In this document: positions 18,507-27,265 of the stretch, piece by piece
How the letters are laid out: every line of letters begins with the position of its first letter
How positions within the stretch are numbered: position 1 is the stretch's first letter
DNA from: Clostridia bacterium
GTDB taxonomy: Bacteria > Bacillota > Clostridia > Christensenellales > SZUA-584
NCBI GenBank assembly: GCA_018648645.1
Contig: JABGQS010000014.1
Coordinates: 1-64,000, forward strand
DNA: 64,000 bases
Reading direction: 5' to 3'
Notes under the pieces: generated by a model
Database searches by the model: none
Told to the model about the DNA's origin: nothing
Seen by the model: the letters and a program-made list of their open reading frames with translations, nothing else
Program-made: the position numbers and the translations under genes

Positions 18507-21074
18507 ATGTCGGCATTTTATTTGAATGACAACTTGATAGAAACCAATGTTGATAAGTGTTTGCTGCGCTTCCTGCGCGATGATATGCACATCAAATCGG
18601 TCAAGGACGGATGCAGCGAAGGTGCTTGCGGTGCTTGCAGTGTGTTGATTAACGGCGTCAGCAAGCGTGCGTGTCTTCAGCGCACGCAGAAGCTGGACGG
18701 TAAGCGAATTGTAACGGTTGAAGGGCTCAGCGACTATGAGAAACAAGTGTATACTTTTTGCTTTAGCAAAGCTGGTGCGGTGCAATGCGGTTTTTGCACG
18801 CCCGGAATGGTCATCAGCGCAAAAGCACTGCTCGATCAGAACAAGTCGCCATCTGTGAAAGAAATTGCGAAGGCGCTTCGGGGCAATATATGCCGTTGTA
18901 CAGGGTATACAAAGATAATTGAGGCCGTGCAAATGGCGGCGCAAATGCTGCGAGACGAAACACAAATACCTGCACAGCCGATTTCAACAGGAGTAATGAG
19001 CGAGGTTTTTCGGCCGAGTGCTTACGCCAAAACGATGGGTACAGGTGTGTACACGGATGATATAGAGTTGCCTGACATGGCATACGCAAGCGCGGTTAGA
19101 AGCAGGCACCCACGAGCAGTAGTCGAAGAGATTGACATATCGCGGGCGAGTGCGCATAAAGACACGATTGCTGTGCTTACCGCAGCCGATATTCCGGGCA
19201 ACGTGAAGGCTGGTCACATCGTCAAAGACTGGGATACCCTGATCGCAAAGGGGCAAACCACTCGATATATCGGGGATGCCATCGTGCTTGTTATATCACG
19301 AGTAGAACAATCATTGCAGCAAATCAAAAGCCTCGTAAGAATCAAATATACGGTGCTTGAACCAATTACAAATCCGCAGGCAGCGCTGGCAAAGGGAGCG
19401 CCGATGATTCATGAGAGCGGGAACGTGCTTCGCCACGACCATATTGTGCGCGGTGCGCCGATTGACGAAGTGATTGCACGCTCTGTGCACACGGTTACGC
19501 AAACGTACGAAACGCCGTTCACCGAACACGCGTATCTTGAGCCCGAATGTGCTGTATGCACGAGCGACGGCGAGAGCGTGACGATATATACCGGCGGTCA
19601 GAATATCTATGACGAGCAGCGCGAAATTGCGCACATACTCGGAATAGACAAAGATAAAGTGCACGTAATCACCAAGCTTGTTGGTGGTGCATTTGGCGGC
19701 AAAGAGGACATGAGCGTTCAGCACCACGCAGCGCTTGCGTCGTTTGTAACCGAGCGTACGGTAAAAGTGAAGCTGACGAGGCGCGAGAGCATTCGTGTTT
19801 CGACCAAACGTCATGCCATGCGAATAGAGCTAAGCACAGGATGTGACGCACATGGAAGGCTGACGGGAATCAAGGCAAACATAATTGCTGACACAGGCGC
19901 GTATGCTTCGCTTGGAGGGCCTGTAACGCAGCGTGCCTGTACACACGCGGGCGGGCCATATAAATACGATAGCGTGGATATAGAAAGCCGGGCGGTGTAC
20001 ACCAACAATCCACCTGCGGGTGCGTTTAGAGGATTCGGTGTGCCGCAAAGTTGCTTTGCGATTGAGAGCAACATCAACTTACTCGCGCAAAAAGTGGGGA
20101 TATCACCGTGGGAGATTAGATACCTTAATGCGGTTGAACAGGGTGACGAGCTGCCAAACGGTCAGATAGCAGATGAATCGACAGCGCTTAAAGAGTGTCT
20201 GCTGGCGTTAAAAGACAAGTATGAAAACAACGAAATTGCAGGGATTGCCGCAGCGTTTAAAAACACAGGACTTGGTGTGGGTGTACCGGATGTCGGGCGC
20301 GCAATTGTATCGGTGCAAAACGGCAAAGTGCACGTGCGTACGGGTGCAGCGCGTGTTGGGCAGGGGCTTGACAGTGTGGTGCTGCAAATCGCGTGCCAAA
20401 CGCTCGGGTTCACGTCTGATATAGTAGTAGTAGAACAGCCTGACACGCTTAGAACGCCAAATTCTGGTACAACAACGGCATCACGCCAAACGGTGTTTGC
20501 AGGGGAGGCTGTGCGCATCGCGTGTAGTAAACTAAGGAAGCAGCTTGATGACGGGAAATCACTTGAAAACCTTGACGGCGAGGAGTTCTATGGCGAGTTC
20601 GAATGCGTCACAGATCCCATAATAAACGACAAGGAAAACCCAAAAAGTCATCTCGCGTATTCATACGGCGCACAGGTGGTTGTGCTGGATGATAATGGGA
20701 AGGTAACAAATGTGTACTCTGCTTATGACATCGGACAAGTGATTAATCACAGCAATGCGCTGGGTCAGATGCAGGGCGGTATTGTGATGGCACTCGGCTA
20801 TGCGCTGACCGAAGACTTCCCGCTGGACGAATGTGTACCGCAAGCAAAGTTTGGAACGCTTGGGTTGATGCGAAGCACGGCTGTGCCGCAGATGGACACG
20901 CAATTTTTACACAGTCGTGAACTCTCGAGTATCGCATACGGGGCAAAAGGCGTGGGTGAGATATCATCCATTCCGACAGCGCCCGCTGTCAGCGGAGCGT
21001 ACTATAAAAAGGACGGAATCTTTAGAACACGGCTTCCTCTAGAGCAAACTGCGTACAGAAAGCAGGACAAGTAA
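18507..21074 (+). CDS. xdhD: XdhD, molybdenum hydroxylase with fused 2Fe-2S domain
   Basis: 855 residues. An N-terminal 2Fe-2S unit (about 1-155) has CSEGACGACSV, QCGFCTPGM and CRCTGY. It is fused to aldehyde/xanthine-dehydrogenase molybdopterin domains (from about 165): GGAFGGKED near 390, FRGFGVPQ near 505, RVGQGLDSVV near 615, and catalytic Glu in GVGEISS near 815. There is no FAD domain, as in E. coli XdhD, so electrons must leave through a partner such as YgfK or the XdhB protein. It is thought to act on purines in anaerobic urate metabolism. AAGGAGACAT precedes the ATG; the TAATG junction overlaps hyuA by one base. Confidence 0.92.
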   Translation: MSAFYLNDNLIETNVDKCLLRFLRDDMHIKSVKDGCSEGACGACSVLINGVSKRACLQRTQKLDGKRIVTVEGLSDYEKQVYTFCFSKAGAVQCGFCTPGMVISAKALLDQNKSPSVKEIAKALRGNICRCTGYTKIIEAVQMAAQMLRDETQIPAQPISTGVMSEVFRPSAYAKTMGTGVYTDDIELPDMAYASAVRSRHPRAVVEEIDISRASAHKDTIAVLTAADIPGNVKAGHIVKDWDTLIAKGQTTRYIGDAIVLVISRVEQSLQQIKSLVRIKYTVLEPITNPQAALAKGAPMIHESGNVLRHDHIVRGAPIDEVIARSVHTVTQTYETPFTEHAYLEPECAVCTSDGESVTIYTGGQNIYDEQREIAHILGIDKDKVHVITKLVGGAFGGKEDMSVQHHAALASFVTERTVKVKLTRRESIRVSTKRHAMRIELSTGCDAHGRLTGIKANIIADTGAYASLGGPVTQRACTHAGGPYKYDSVDIESRAVYTNNPPAGAFRGFGVPQSCFAIESNINLLAQKVGISPWEIRYLNAVEQGDELPNGQIADESTALKECLLALKDKYENNEIAGIAAAFKNTGLGVGVPDVGRAIVSVQNGKVHVRTGAARVGQGLDSVVLQIACQTLGFTSDIVVVEQPDTLRTPNSGTTTASRQTVFAGEAVRIACSKLRKQLDDGKSLENLDGEEFYGEFECVTDPIINDKENPKSHLAYSYGAQVVVLDDNGKVTNVYSAYDIGQVINHSNALGQMQGGIVMALGYALTEDFPLDECVPQAKFGTLGLMRSTAVPQMDTQFLHSRELSSIAYGAKGVGEISSIPTAPAVSGAYYKKDGIFRTRLPLEQTAYRKQDK

Positions 21075-22441
21075 TGGTAATCAAAAACGGAAAAGTGGTT
21101 ACAGAAAACAGCTTAGTCAAAACGGATGTGCTGATCCGGCACGGCGTCATTAAAGCGATTGGCGACAATCTTTCTGACCGAGACGAAATTGATGCAACCG
21201 GTAAGTACGTGCTGCCTGGCGGTATTGATGTGCACACACACTTTGACCTCGATGTCGGTATCGCAGTTGCGCAGGATGATTTTTATACAGGAACGATTGC
21301 GGCAGCGTGCGGAGGCACAACCACGATTGTCGACCACGTAGCGTTTGGTCCAAAGGGCTGCAATCTGGAGCATCAAATTAATCAATATCATAAACTGGCG
21401 CGCGGCAAAGCGGTTATTGACTACGGCTTTCACGGTGTGATTCAGCACATAGACACCGACGTGCTTTATAAAATGAAGACGCTGATCGACGAAGGAATCA
21501 CCAGCTACAAGATATATATGACGTACGACTATAAGCTGAGCGATGAGGATATTTACACTACGCTTATGCGCGCCAAAGAGCTTGGGTTAATCATCGCTGT
21601 GCATCCCGAAAACGACGGCATTGTGAACAGGCGCAGAGCCGACTTTGTGCAAGCAGGCAAAACGGCGCCGATATATCACGCGCTAAGCAGACCTGAGCAG
21701 TGCGAAGCAGAAGCGATTGGGCGCGTTCTGCAAATTAACCGTATGGCAGGTGACGCAATGGTCTACATCGTGCATTTATCCAATAATTTGGGCATGCAGC
21801 AAATTAACATGGTTAGGCAAAACGGATATGAGAATATCTTTGTCGAAACGTGTCCGCAGTACTTGACGCTATCTGACGATAAATACAACGATGACGACGG
21901 CATCAAGTATATCGCAAGCCCGCCGCTTCGGCACGAGAGCAACAACGAGCTACTCTGGCAGGACATCGAAAACGGCGATATCGACACGATTGGCACCGAC
22001 CACTGCCCGTTTGACTATGCGCTCAAACAAAAAATGGGCGCGGATGATTTTACAAAATGTCCGAACGGGCTGCCCGGTGTCGAGACGAGAATGCCGATAT
22101 TGTTTAGCGAAGGCGTTATCAAAATGCGAATATCGCCAAAGCGCTTTGCAGATATCACAGCGGCAAACCCGGCAAAGCTGTTTGGAATGTATCCGCAAAA
22201 GGGCGTGATAAAAGAAGGAAGCGACGCCGATATAGTTATTATCGACCCGAGCAAAAAGGTAACGGTGAGACACGAGAGCTTGCACGAGAATGTTGACTTC
22301 ACGCCATACGAAGGGCTGGATTTAGAATGTGCTATCGACTGCGTGATTTCCAGAGGCGATATCATTGTGCGAAACAACGAGTACATAGGCGCAAAGAAAC
22401 GAGGAAAGTTTATCAAACGCGGATTACCGCAAAGCGTTTAA
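21074..22441 (+). CDS. hyuA: dihydropyrimidinase/hydantoinase HyuA
   Basis: 455 residues of the cyclic amidohydrolase family. Metal motif GGIDVHTHFDL near 50-60, the carbamylated-lysine region SYKIYMTYDYK near 142, His in AVHPEND near 178 and VYIVHLSNN near 230, Asp in GTDHCPFDY near 310. It opens cyclic amides such as hydantoins or dihydropyrimidine-like rings. In this operon it probably opens a reduced ring of the purine skeleton. It corresponds to E. coli HyuA (YgeZ). Coupled to xdhD by a one-base overlap. Confidence 0.92.
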   Translation: MVIKNGKVVTENSLVKTDVLIRHGVIKAIGDNLSDRDEIDATGKYVLPGGIDVHTHFDLDVGIAVAQDDFYTGTIAAACGGTTTIVDHVAFGPKGCNLEHQINQYHKLARGKAVIDYGFHGVIQHIDTDVLYKMKTLIDEGITSYKIYMTYDYKLSDEDIYTTLMRAKELGLIIAVHPENDGIVNRRRADFVQAGKTAPIYHALSRPEQCEAEAIGRVLQINRMAGDAMVYIVHLSNNLGMQQINMVRQNGYENIFVETCPQYLTLSDDKYNDDDGIKYIASPPLRHESNNELLWQDIENGDIDTIGTDHCPFDYALKQKMGADDFTKCPNGLPGVETRMPILFSEGVIKMRISPKRFADITAANPAKLFGMYPQKGVIKEGSDADIVIIDPSKKVTVRHESLHENVDFTPYEGLDLECAIDCVISRGDIIVRNNEYIGAKKRGKFIKRGLPQSV

Positions 22442-22468
22442 TATATAAAGAACACAAAGGAGAGTTAT

Positions 22469-23941
22469 ATGAGCAAATATAATCTGATCGACCTGACCGT
22501 TATGGAAGATCGTCAAAAGCGAGCAGTAAAGCGTGCAAAGGAGCAAGGGATTACTATTCCGACTTTTGCGCAGATGAAAGATCCGGGACTGATTAGCGAT
22601 GAAGTAAAAGAGGAGTTAAAAAACATCGGGCTTTGGGATATAAACCCGTTGAATTTGTTTCGCATATCGTGGAAAAACGAACCGAAGGAGAGCGGGGGCG
22701 GTTTTGGCGGTGTCAACTATATTGAGCTGCCGAGTGAGATTACCGGGGTCAAGGCAAAAATTGTCGTTATCGTCGGCAAATTCTTTCCGACAGGTTCGCA
22801 CAAGGTTGGCGCAGCGTTCGGTTGTCTCGTTCCACGCTTGGTGACGGGTCAGTTCGACCCAACCACACAAAAAGCGGTGTGGCCGTCTACGGGCAATTAT
22901 TGCCGAGGCGGCGCATACGATAGCAAGCTGCTGGCATGCGAATCAATTGCGATATTGCCGGAAGAGATGAGCAATGAGCGTTTCGAGTGGCTGAGCAATA
23001 TAGCGGGGGAGACCATCAAAACGCCCGGCAGCGAAAGTAACGTAAAAGAGATTTTTGACAAGTGTCACGAGCTAAGGGACTCTGGACAGGACTTGATGAT
23101 ATTCAACCAGTTCGACGAGTTTGGCAACTATCTGTGGCATCACGAAGTAACAGGCGCGGCAATCGAAGAGGTATTGAGCAAAGTAATGGGCGAAAGTGAT
23201 CATTATCACGGGCTTGTCAGCTGCACTGGCTCGGGCGGAACAATTGCGGCAGGTGACTACTTGAAGAAGAAGTTTCCGACCAGCAGGATTGCCGCCAGCG
23301 AAGCGCTTCAGTGCCCGACGATATACAATAACGGCTTTGGCGCGCACAGGATTGAAGGCATCGGCGACAAACACATACCGTGGGTGCACAACGTTAAAAA
23401 CACGGATGTAGCTATTGCAGTAGACGACGAGATTCCGATGCAGTGGATACGAATGTTTAACGAACCGCAGGGCATTAAGCTATTGAAAGACAAGGGCGTG
23501 AAGCAGGACGTTATTGACAAGCTGAACTGGGTGGGCATATCGGGCGCTGCTAATATTATCGGAGCAATCAAATATGCCAAGTACTTTGAGCTAACAGAAA
23601 ACGATGTGGTGGTGACGATGCTGACCGACTCGATGGAAATGTACGAGAGCAGACTAGCTGAGTTAACTGCTGAGCATGGTGAGTTCACCGATTATAACGC
23701 ACACGAAGTAAACGCCAGATATTTTGACGGTATCGGTATAGATTATATTAAGGAGTTGAACTATTACGACAGGAAAGCTATTCACAATTTGAAGTATTAT
23801 ACGTGGGTAGAGCAACAGGGCAAAACGTATGACGAGATAATGGCACAGTGGGAGGACGACAGCTATTGGACGAACATTCCGAGCAAAGCGACGGAAATTG
23901 ACGAGTTGATTGCAGACTTCAACAGCAAGGTTGCGAAATAA
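22469..23941 (+). CDS. fold-type II PLP-dependent lyase, in the ygeX slot
   Basis: 490 residues. The PLP lysine is expected in FPTGSHKVGAAFG near residue 111; the Gly-rich phosphate loop is TGSGGTIAAGDYL near 255; STGNYCRGGAY near 145 is the substrate-loop equivalent. It belongs to the cysteine synthase/threonine dehydratase fold. It does not resemble E. coli YgeX (diaminopropionate ammonia-lyase): it is about 90 residues longer and lacks that family's landmarks. Being last in the purine operon, where an ammonia-lyase step is expected, it may be a replacement for YgeX; this is inference. A strong AAAGGAGAG site precedes the ATG, and a terminator follows 14 bp after the stop. Confidence 0.8.
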   Translation: MSKYNLIDLTVMEDRQKRAVKRAKEQGITIPTFAQMKDPGLISDEVKEELKNIGLWDINPLNLFRISWKNEPKESGGGFGGVNYIELPSEITGVKAKIVVIVGKFFPTGSHKVGAAFGCLVPRLVTGQFDPTTQKAVWPSTGNYCRGGAYDSKLLACESIAILPEEMSNERFEWLSNIAGETIKTPGSESNVKEIFDKCHELRDSGQDLMIFNQFDEFGNYLWHHEVTGAAIEEVLSKVMGESDHYHGLVSCTGSGGTIAAGDYLKKKFPTSRIAASEALQCPTIYNNGFGAHRIEGIGDKHIPWVHNVKNTDVAIAVDDEIPMQWIRMFNEPQGIKLLKDKGVKQDVIDKLNWVGISGAANIIGAIKYAKYFELTENDVVVTMLTDSMEMYESRLAELTAEHGEFTDYNAHEVNARYFDGIGIDYIKELNYYDRKAIHNLKYYTWVEQQGKTYDEIMAQWEDDSYWTNIPSKATEIDELIADFNSKVAK

Positions 23942-23954
23942 GAATAGACTAAAT

Positions 23955-23987
23955 AAAAAATGCGCCGCTAGTCTTGGCGCATTTTTT
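23955..23987. terminator. bidirectional terminator ending the purine operon
   Basis: AAAAAATGCGCC and GGCGCATTTTTT form a perfect stem around a 9-nt loop, between convergent genes. Confidence 0.9.
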
Positions 23988-24327
23988 CTATCTCGGTTTT
24001 AAATGTTTCAAACTCTCTGTCTGCGACAGTGGAGATCTCTTCATCGAAAGCTTCGTACAGCGCGATTATTTTCTTTGCTTCGGGTGTCAGCTTACTGCCG
24101 CCGCCGCTTATGCCGCCGATTTTCTGATTAAGCAGCTTGAACCCAAGGTTGGTTTCAGCCGTTTTAACCAATTTGAGAGCTTTGGTGTACGCCATCGACA
24201 TCTCTTTGCTAGCCTTGTGCAGCGAATGGCACAAGTGCACGCGCTGCAAAAGCTCTACAACGCCGGGACCAAAGAACTTGACGTCCCTGTGCAACACTAA
24301 TTTCGCAGAATACCGTAATTCGTTCAT
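23968..24327 (-). CDS. ModE N-terminal-type winged-helix regulator
   Basis: 119 residues, equal to the DNA-binding half of ModE: a winged helix with FFGPGVVELLQRV, the recognition helix in MSMAYTKALKLVKTAE and GGGSKLTPEAKKII near 85. No molybdate-binding (Mop) domains follow, so it would sense through a partner or bind DNA constitutively. It lies behind the substrate-binding protein gene of a metal importer, with a ModE-like palindrome in that divergent promoter (25417-25440). ATG24327 follows GGAGGATATT; the earlier in-frame TTG lies upstream of that site. Confidence 0.85.
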   Translation of the reverse strand: MNELRYSAKLVLHRDVKFFGPGVVELLQRVHLCHSLHKASKEMSMAYTKALKLVKTAETNLGFKLLNQKIGGISGGGSKLTPEAKKIIALYEAFDEEISTVADREFETFKTEIEKMRQD

Positions 24328-24341
24328 AATATCCTCCAAGC

Positions 24342-25379
24342 TTATTGATTGAGAAGCTCATCTATTTGTGTATCAGTTAGGTCTACGTGATAAAACAATG
24401 CGTAGAAGTTCCGTATGTCCTCGTTAGAGAAAGAGTAATTATCGGGATAAAGTATGCTTCCGAGCCACCCGATACCGATCAGCAGATTAACGCTTCTTGG
24501 TCTGTCTACCCAAGCAAACGGTGCTTTGGGAATGCTGATTACATTACCGTCTTTAACCGCCTGTACATTTGCAAGATGCGGGTCGCTTAACACGTTTTGT
24601 GCGGCAGTCGAACCTGACAGACCTTGCGTAGGTTCGCCATTCACAAATATAAACTGCGGGTTCCAGTCGATAATGTGCTCCTTGGTCACAGTGATTCGGT
24701 CGCCCGATTCGCTCTGTAAGTCACAGACATTGTCTGCCTGCACCATATCGAAAAGCTGCGAAGCCGCTGTGCCTTTTGCAGATGTGTCCAGCGACACCAC
24801 ACCATTAGCATAATATATAGAAGTCGGCTCGTCAATGGCGGCGATGCGCTCGATTGCATTGGTAGCATATGAGCTCAATGCAGCGGCTTGCTTTGTGTTG
24901 CCGGTAATCTGCCCAAGCAGAGCAAATACACTCGGTGCTTGTGTGAGAGCGTTGTCGAGAATCACAACGGGTATGCCGAGCTTTTCGGCAAACATATCAG
25001 CCTTTTCGACCAAACCGTCGCTGAGTGTTCCTGTCAACAGCGCGATGTCCGGCTTAGCCGCCAGCGCCGCTTCAAAGTTGATACTGCCGCCCATGCCAAA
25101 CACAGGTAAATCCCGATACTCCTCCAATATGTACGCCGACTCAAACTCATTCAAAGCGTAATTCCATCCGGCGAGCATGTCTGGGGCAACAGTATAAAGC
25201 GTTATTGAGCTCATAGGATCTATGCAGAAAATCGTGTCTATCTGCCCGGGTATCTCAATCTCGCGTCCCATCATATCTTCAATAATAATAGTTTGCTTAT
25301 CCTGCGAGTCCGCTGCGCACGCGACAAGTGAGGCGATCATTGCAATTGCAAGTAGAAAAAGCAGTATTTTTTTGGTCAT
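24342..25379 (-). CDS. periplasmic-binding-type lipoprotein of a metal/oxyanion ABC importer
   Basis: 345 residues. Lipoprotein signal MTKKILLFLLAIAM with lipobox LVAC near residue 21. The mature part is the FecB/BtuF/TroA-helical class: MMGREIEIPGQIDTIFCIDP, then ALLTGT and a C-terminal FVNGEPTQGLSG and GNVISIPKAPFAWVDRP. Such proteins carry siderophores, cobalamin or, in the MolA group, molybdate/tungstate. Because it sits between a ModE-type regulator and xanthine dehydrogenase genes, molybdate or tungstate is inferred. ATG25379 follows GGAAGGATACCCGAT. Confidence 0.85.
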   Translation of the reverse strand: MTKKILLFLLAIAMIASLVACAADSQDKQTIIIEDMMGREIEIPGQIDTIFCIDPMSSITLYTVAPDMLAGWNYALNEFESAYILEEYRDLPVFGMGGSINFEAALAAKPDIALLTGTLSDGLVEKADMFAEKLGIPVVILDNALTQAPSVFALLGQITGNTKQAAALSSYATNAIERIAAIDEPTSIYYANGVVSLDTSAKGTAASQLFDMVQADNVCDLQSESGDRITVTKEHIIDWNPQFIFVNGEPTQGLSGSTAAQNVLSDPHLANVQAVKDGNVISIPKAPFAWVDRPRSVNLLIGIGWLGSILYPDNYSFSNEDIRNFYALFYHVDLTDTQIDELLNQ

Positions 25380-25396
25380 ATCGGGTATCCTTCCTA

Positions 25397-25425
25397 TTGA
25401 CAAAAATGCAAAAAAGCGTTATGTT
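25397..25425 (+). promoter_or_regulatory. promoter of the importer permease operon
   Basis: TTGACA (25397-25402), 17-bp spacer, TATGTT (25420-25425), about 60 bp before the permease start; the -10 lies inside the palindrome 25417-25440. Confidence 0.65.
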
Positions 25426-25440
25426 TATTAAACAACAACG
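25417..25440. promoter_or_regulatory. ModE-like operator palindrome
   Basis: Left arm CGTTATGTTTA and right arm TAAACAACAACG, inverse of CGTTGTTGTTTA, make an imperfect 24-bp palindrome between the divergent importer genes. The outer CGTTAT half matches the known ModE half-site pattern, and it covers the plus-strand -10, so repression when molybdate is plentiful is a reasonable inference. Confidence 0.55.
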
Positions 25441-25487
25441 ATTAAATGTTACCACTTTTATAGTATGCTGTCAACACGGAGGCAGGA

Positions 25488-26492
25488 ATGAGAAAGCTTC
25501 ATCACATATCACAGAAAAATACCAAGTATTTAGTACTAGGGTTGGCGATGACGAGCGTTTTATTAATCGTGCTTTCCCTTGGCTTCGGTTATTATCGCAT
25601 GAACATAGCGGATGTCTTTCATGTGATTACCGGCGCTTCGGGTGACCCAAACGGCTGGATTGTTCTCGGCATCCGTTTTCCTCGAATAATAGCGGCGTAT
25701 ATAATCGGCGCAGCGCTTTCGGTGTCGGGCGCAACGTATCAAGGCGTTCTGAAAAACCCGCTTGTTTCGCCAGATATACTGGGCGTTGCATCCGGCGCAG
25801 GCATGGGAGCGGCGCTCGCCATTATGCTTGGACTTAATAACCTGATGATACAAATCTTCGCGTTTGGTGCAGGGCTGGTTGCCGTTCTTGCCACTTATAT
25901 ATTTGCCAAACACGTCAAATTTGACCGGCGAGTCAGCTTGATACTGTCGGGTGTGCTCGTGGGCAGCCTCGCTTTTTCGATAACAACGATGATGAAATAC
26001 TTAGCGGACACGACCGACCAACTGCCCGAAATCACGTATTGGTTGATGGGGAGTCTGTCGCGGGTCAGCACGAACTCGCTGCTGGTATCGCTTCCGTTTA
26101 TGGCGGTGGGGTTTGCTTTGCTGTTCGTAATGCGCTGGCGAATCAACGTGTTAACATTGGACGACATCGAAAGCAAGAGCCTTGGCGTCAACACAAAGCG
26201 AGATATGCGCATTGTAATTGTCGGCGCAACGCTTGCTTGCAGCGCGGCTGTGGGGCTGGGTGGGCTAATCGGCTGGGTCGGGTTGATGATACCGCACATC
26301 ACCCGCGCGATTACAGGACCGCAGTACACGCGGCTGCTGCCAGTTTCGGCTATGATAGGCGGCATATTCCTGCTGTTGATGGACGACATAGTGCGCTCGC
26401 TGTTCGTGATGGAGATTCCAATAGGGCTGGCCGTGGCGTTTATAGGCGCGCCGTTCTTCTATATGCTTATCAGAAGGAGACGAAAATGCTGA
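25488..26492 (+). CDS. FecCD-family ABC permease (metal/molybdate importer)
   Basis: 334 residues, about ten membrane spans. Typical FecCD blocks: RFPRIIAAYIIGAALSVSG near 58, YQGVLKNPLVSPDILGVASG near 80, GGLIGWVGLMIPHITRAI near 255 and the EIPIGLAVAFIGAPFF end. It forms the membrane channel for the binding lipoprotein. GGAGGCAGGA precedes ATG25488. It overlaps the ATPase gene by 7 bp. Confidence 0.9.
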   Translation: MRKLHHISQKNTKYLVLGLAMTSVLLIVLSLGFGYYRMNIADVFHVITGASGDPNGWIVLGIRFPRIIAAYIIGAALSVSGATYQGVLKNPLVSPDILGVASGAGMGAALAIMLGLNNLMIQIFAFGAGLVAVLATYIFAKHVKFDRRVSLILSGVLVGSLAFSITTMMKYLADTTDQLPEITYWLMGSLSRVSTNSLLVSLPFMAVGFALLFVMRWRINVLTLDDIESKSLGVNTKRDMRIVIVGATLACSAAVGLGGLIGWVGLMIPHITRAITGPQYTRLLPVSAMIGGIFLLLMDDIVRSLFVMEIPIGLAVAFIGAPFFYMLIRRRRKC

Positions 26493-27265
26493 ACGTGACT
26501 TCGCTTTGCGGCGGCTATTATAAGAATATCGTGGTGAATGAAGTGTCTTTGCAAGCAAATGAGGGCGACATGATATATGTGCTTGGTGCTAACGGGTGCG
26601 GTAAAACGACACTGCTCAATATGATTATCGGCTACAAAAAGCGAGAATCGGGAAGTATTGAGTTTGATGGGATAAACATTGACGAGCTTTCCGTGAAGCA
26701 AATGGCGAAGCTCGTGTCGTACATTCCGCAGCAGCATGTTCCGGCGTACAACTATAACGTGCGCGATGTCGTTGTGATGGGCAGAGCAGGCAGTCTGCCG
26801 ATTTACGCAGCACCGAAAGATAAAGATTTCGCTCTGGTCAACGAGTCGCTCGATATGCTTGGAATAGCACACTTTATCGACGCGCAGTATAGCGAGCTTA
26901 GCGGTGGGGAGCGTCAGCTTGTGCTGATTGCGCGGGCGCTGTGCCAGCAAGCAAAAATAATTATTATGGACGAGCCGCTGCAAAGCCTCGATTTCGTAAA
27001 CCAAGCGATGGTGCTGCGCGCACTAAAGCTGCTGATAAAAAAAGGTTACAGCGTAATGATGTCCACGCATACCGCTATAAGCAATTACGCGGACACCGAC
27101 AAAGTGCTGCTTATGAGTCGCAAAGGCAGCGCAGTTTTCGGCAGCATCGAGGACATTTTAACGCGCGAGAACATCGAGCGTGCTTACGGCACACCGCTGC
27201 AAGCGATATTTAGTATTGACGAGAGAGGCGGCAAGCACATTATTTGCATGCCGACGAACGTATGA
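26486..27265 (+). CDS. ABC importer ATPase (FecE-like)
   Basis: 259 residues. Walker A GANGCGKTT near 36-44, Q-loop YIPQQHVPAYN near 82, ABC signature SELSGGERQLVLIARAL near 137 and Walker B IIIMDEPLQSLDF near 160; switch His in MMSTHTAISN near 195. It drives the FecCD permease. ATG26486 follows GAAGGAGACG and overlaps the permease stop; it overlaps the next gene by ATGA. A longer in-frame reading upstream lies inside the permease gene and is not used. Confidence 0.92.
   Translation: MLNVTSLCGGYYKNIVVNEVSLQANEGDMIYVLGANGCGKTTLLNMIIGYKKRESGSIEFDGINIDELSVKQMAKLVSYIPQQHVPAYNYNVRDVVVMGRAGSLPIYAAPKDKDFALVNESLDMLGIAHFIDAQYSELSGGERQLVLIARALCQQAKIIIMDEPLQSLDFVNQAMVLRALKLLIKKGYSVMMSTHTAISNYADTDKVLLMSRKGSAVFGSIEDILTRENIERAYGTPLQAIFSIDERGGKHIICMPTNV

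Noticed and set aside
22469-23941. Calling the PLP gene ygeX
   Set aside because: Length and motifs do not fit diaminopropionate ammonia-lyase.
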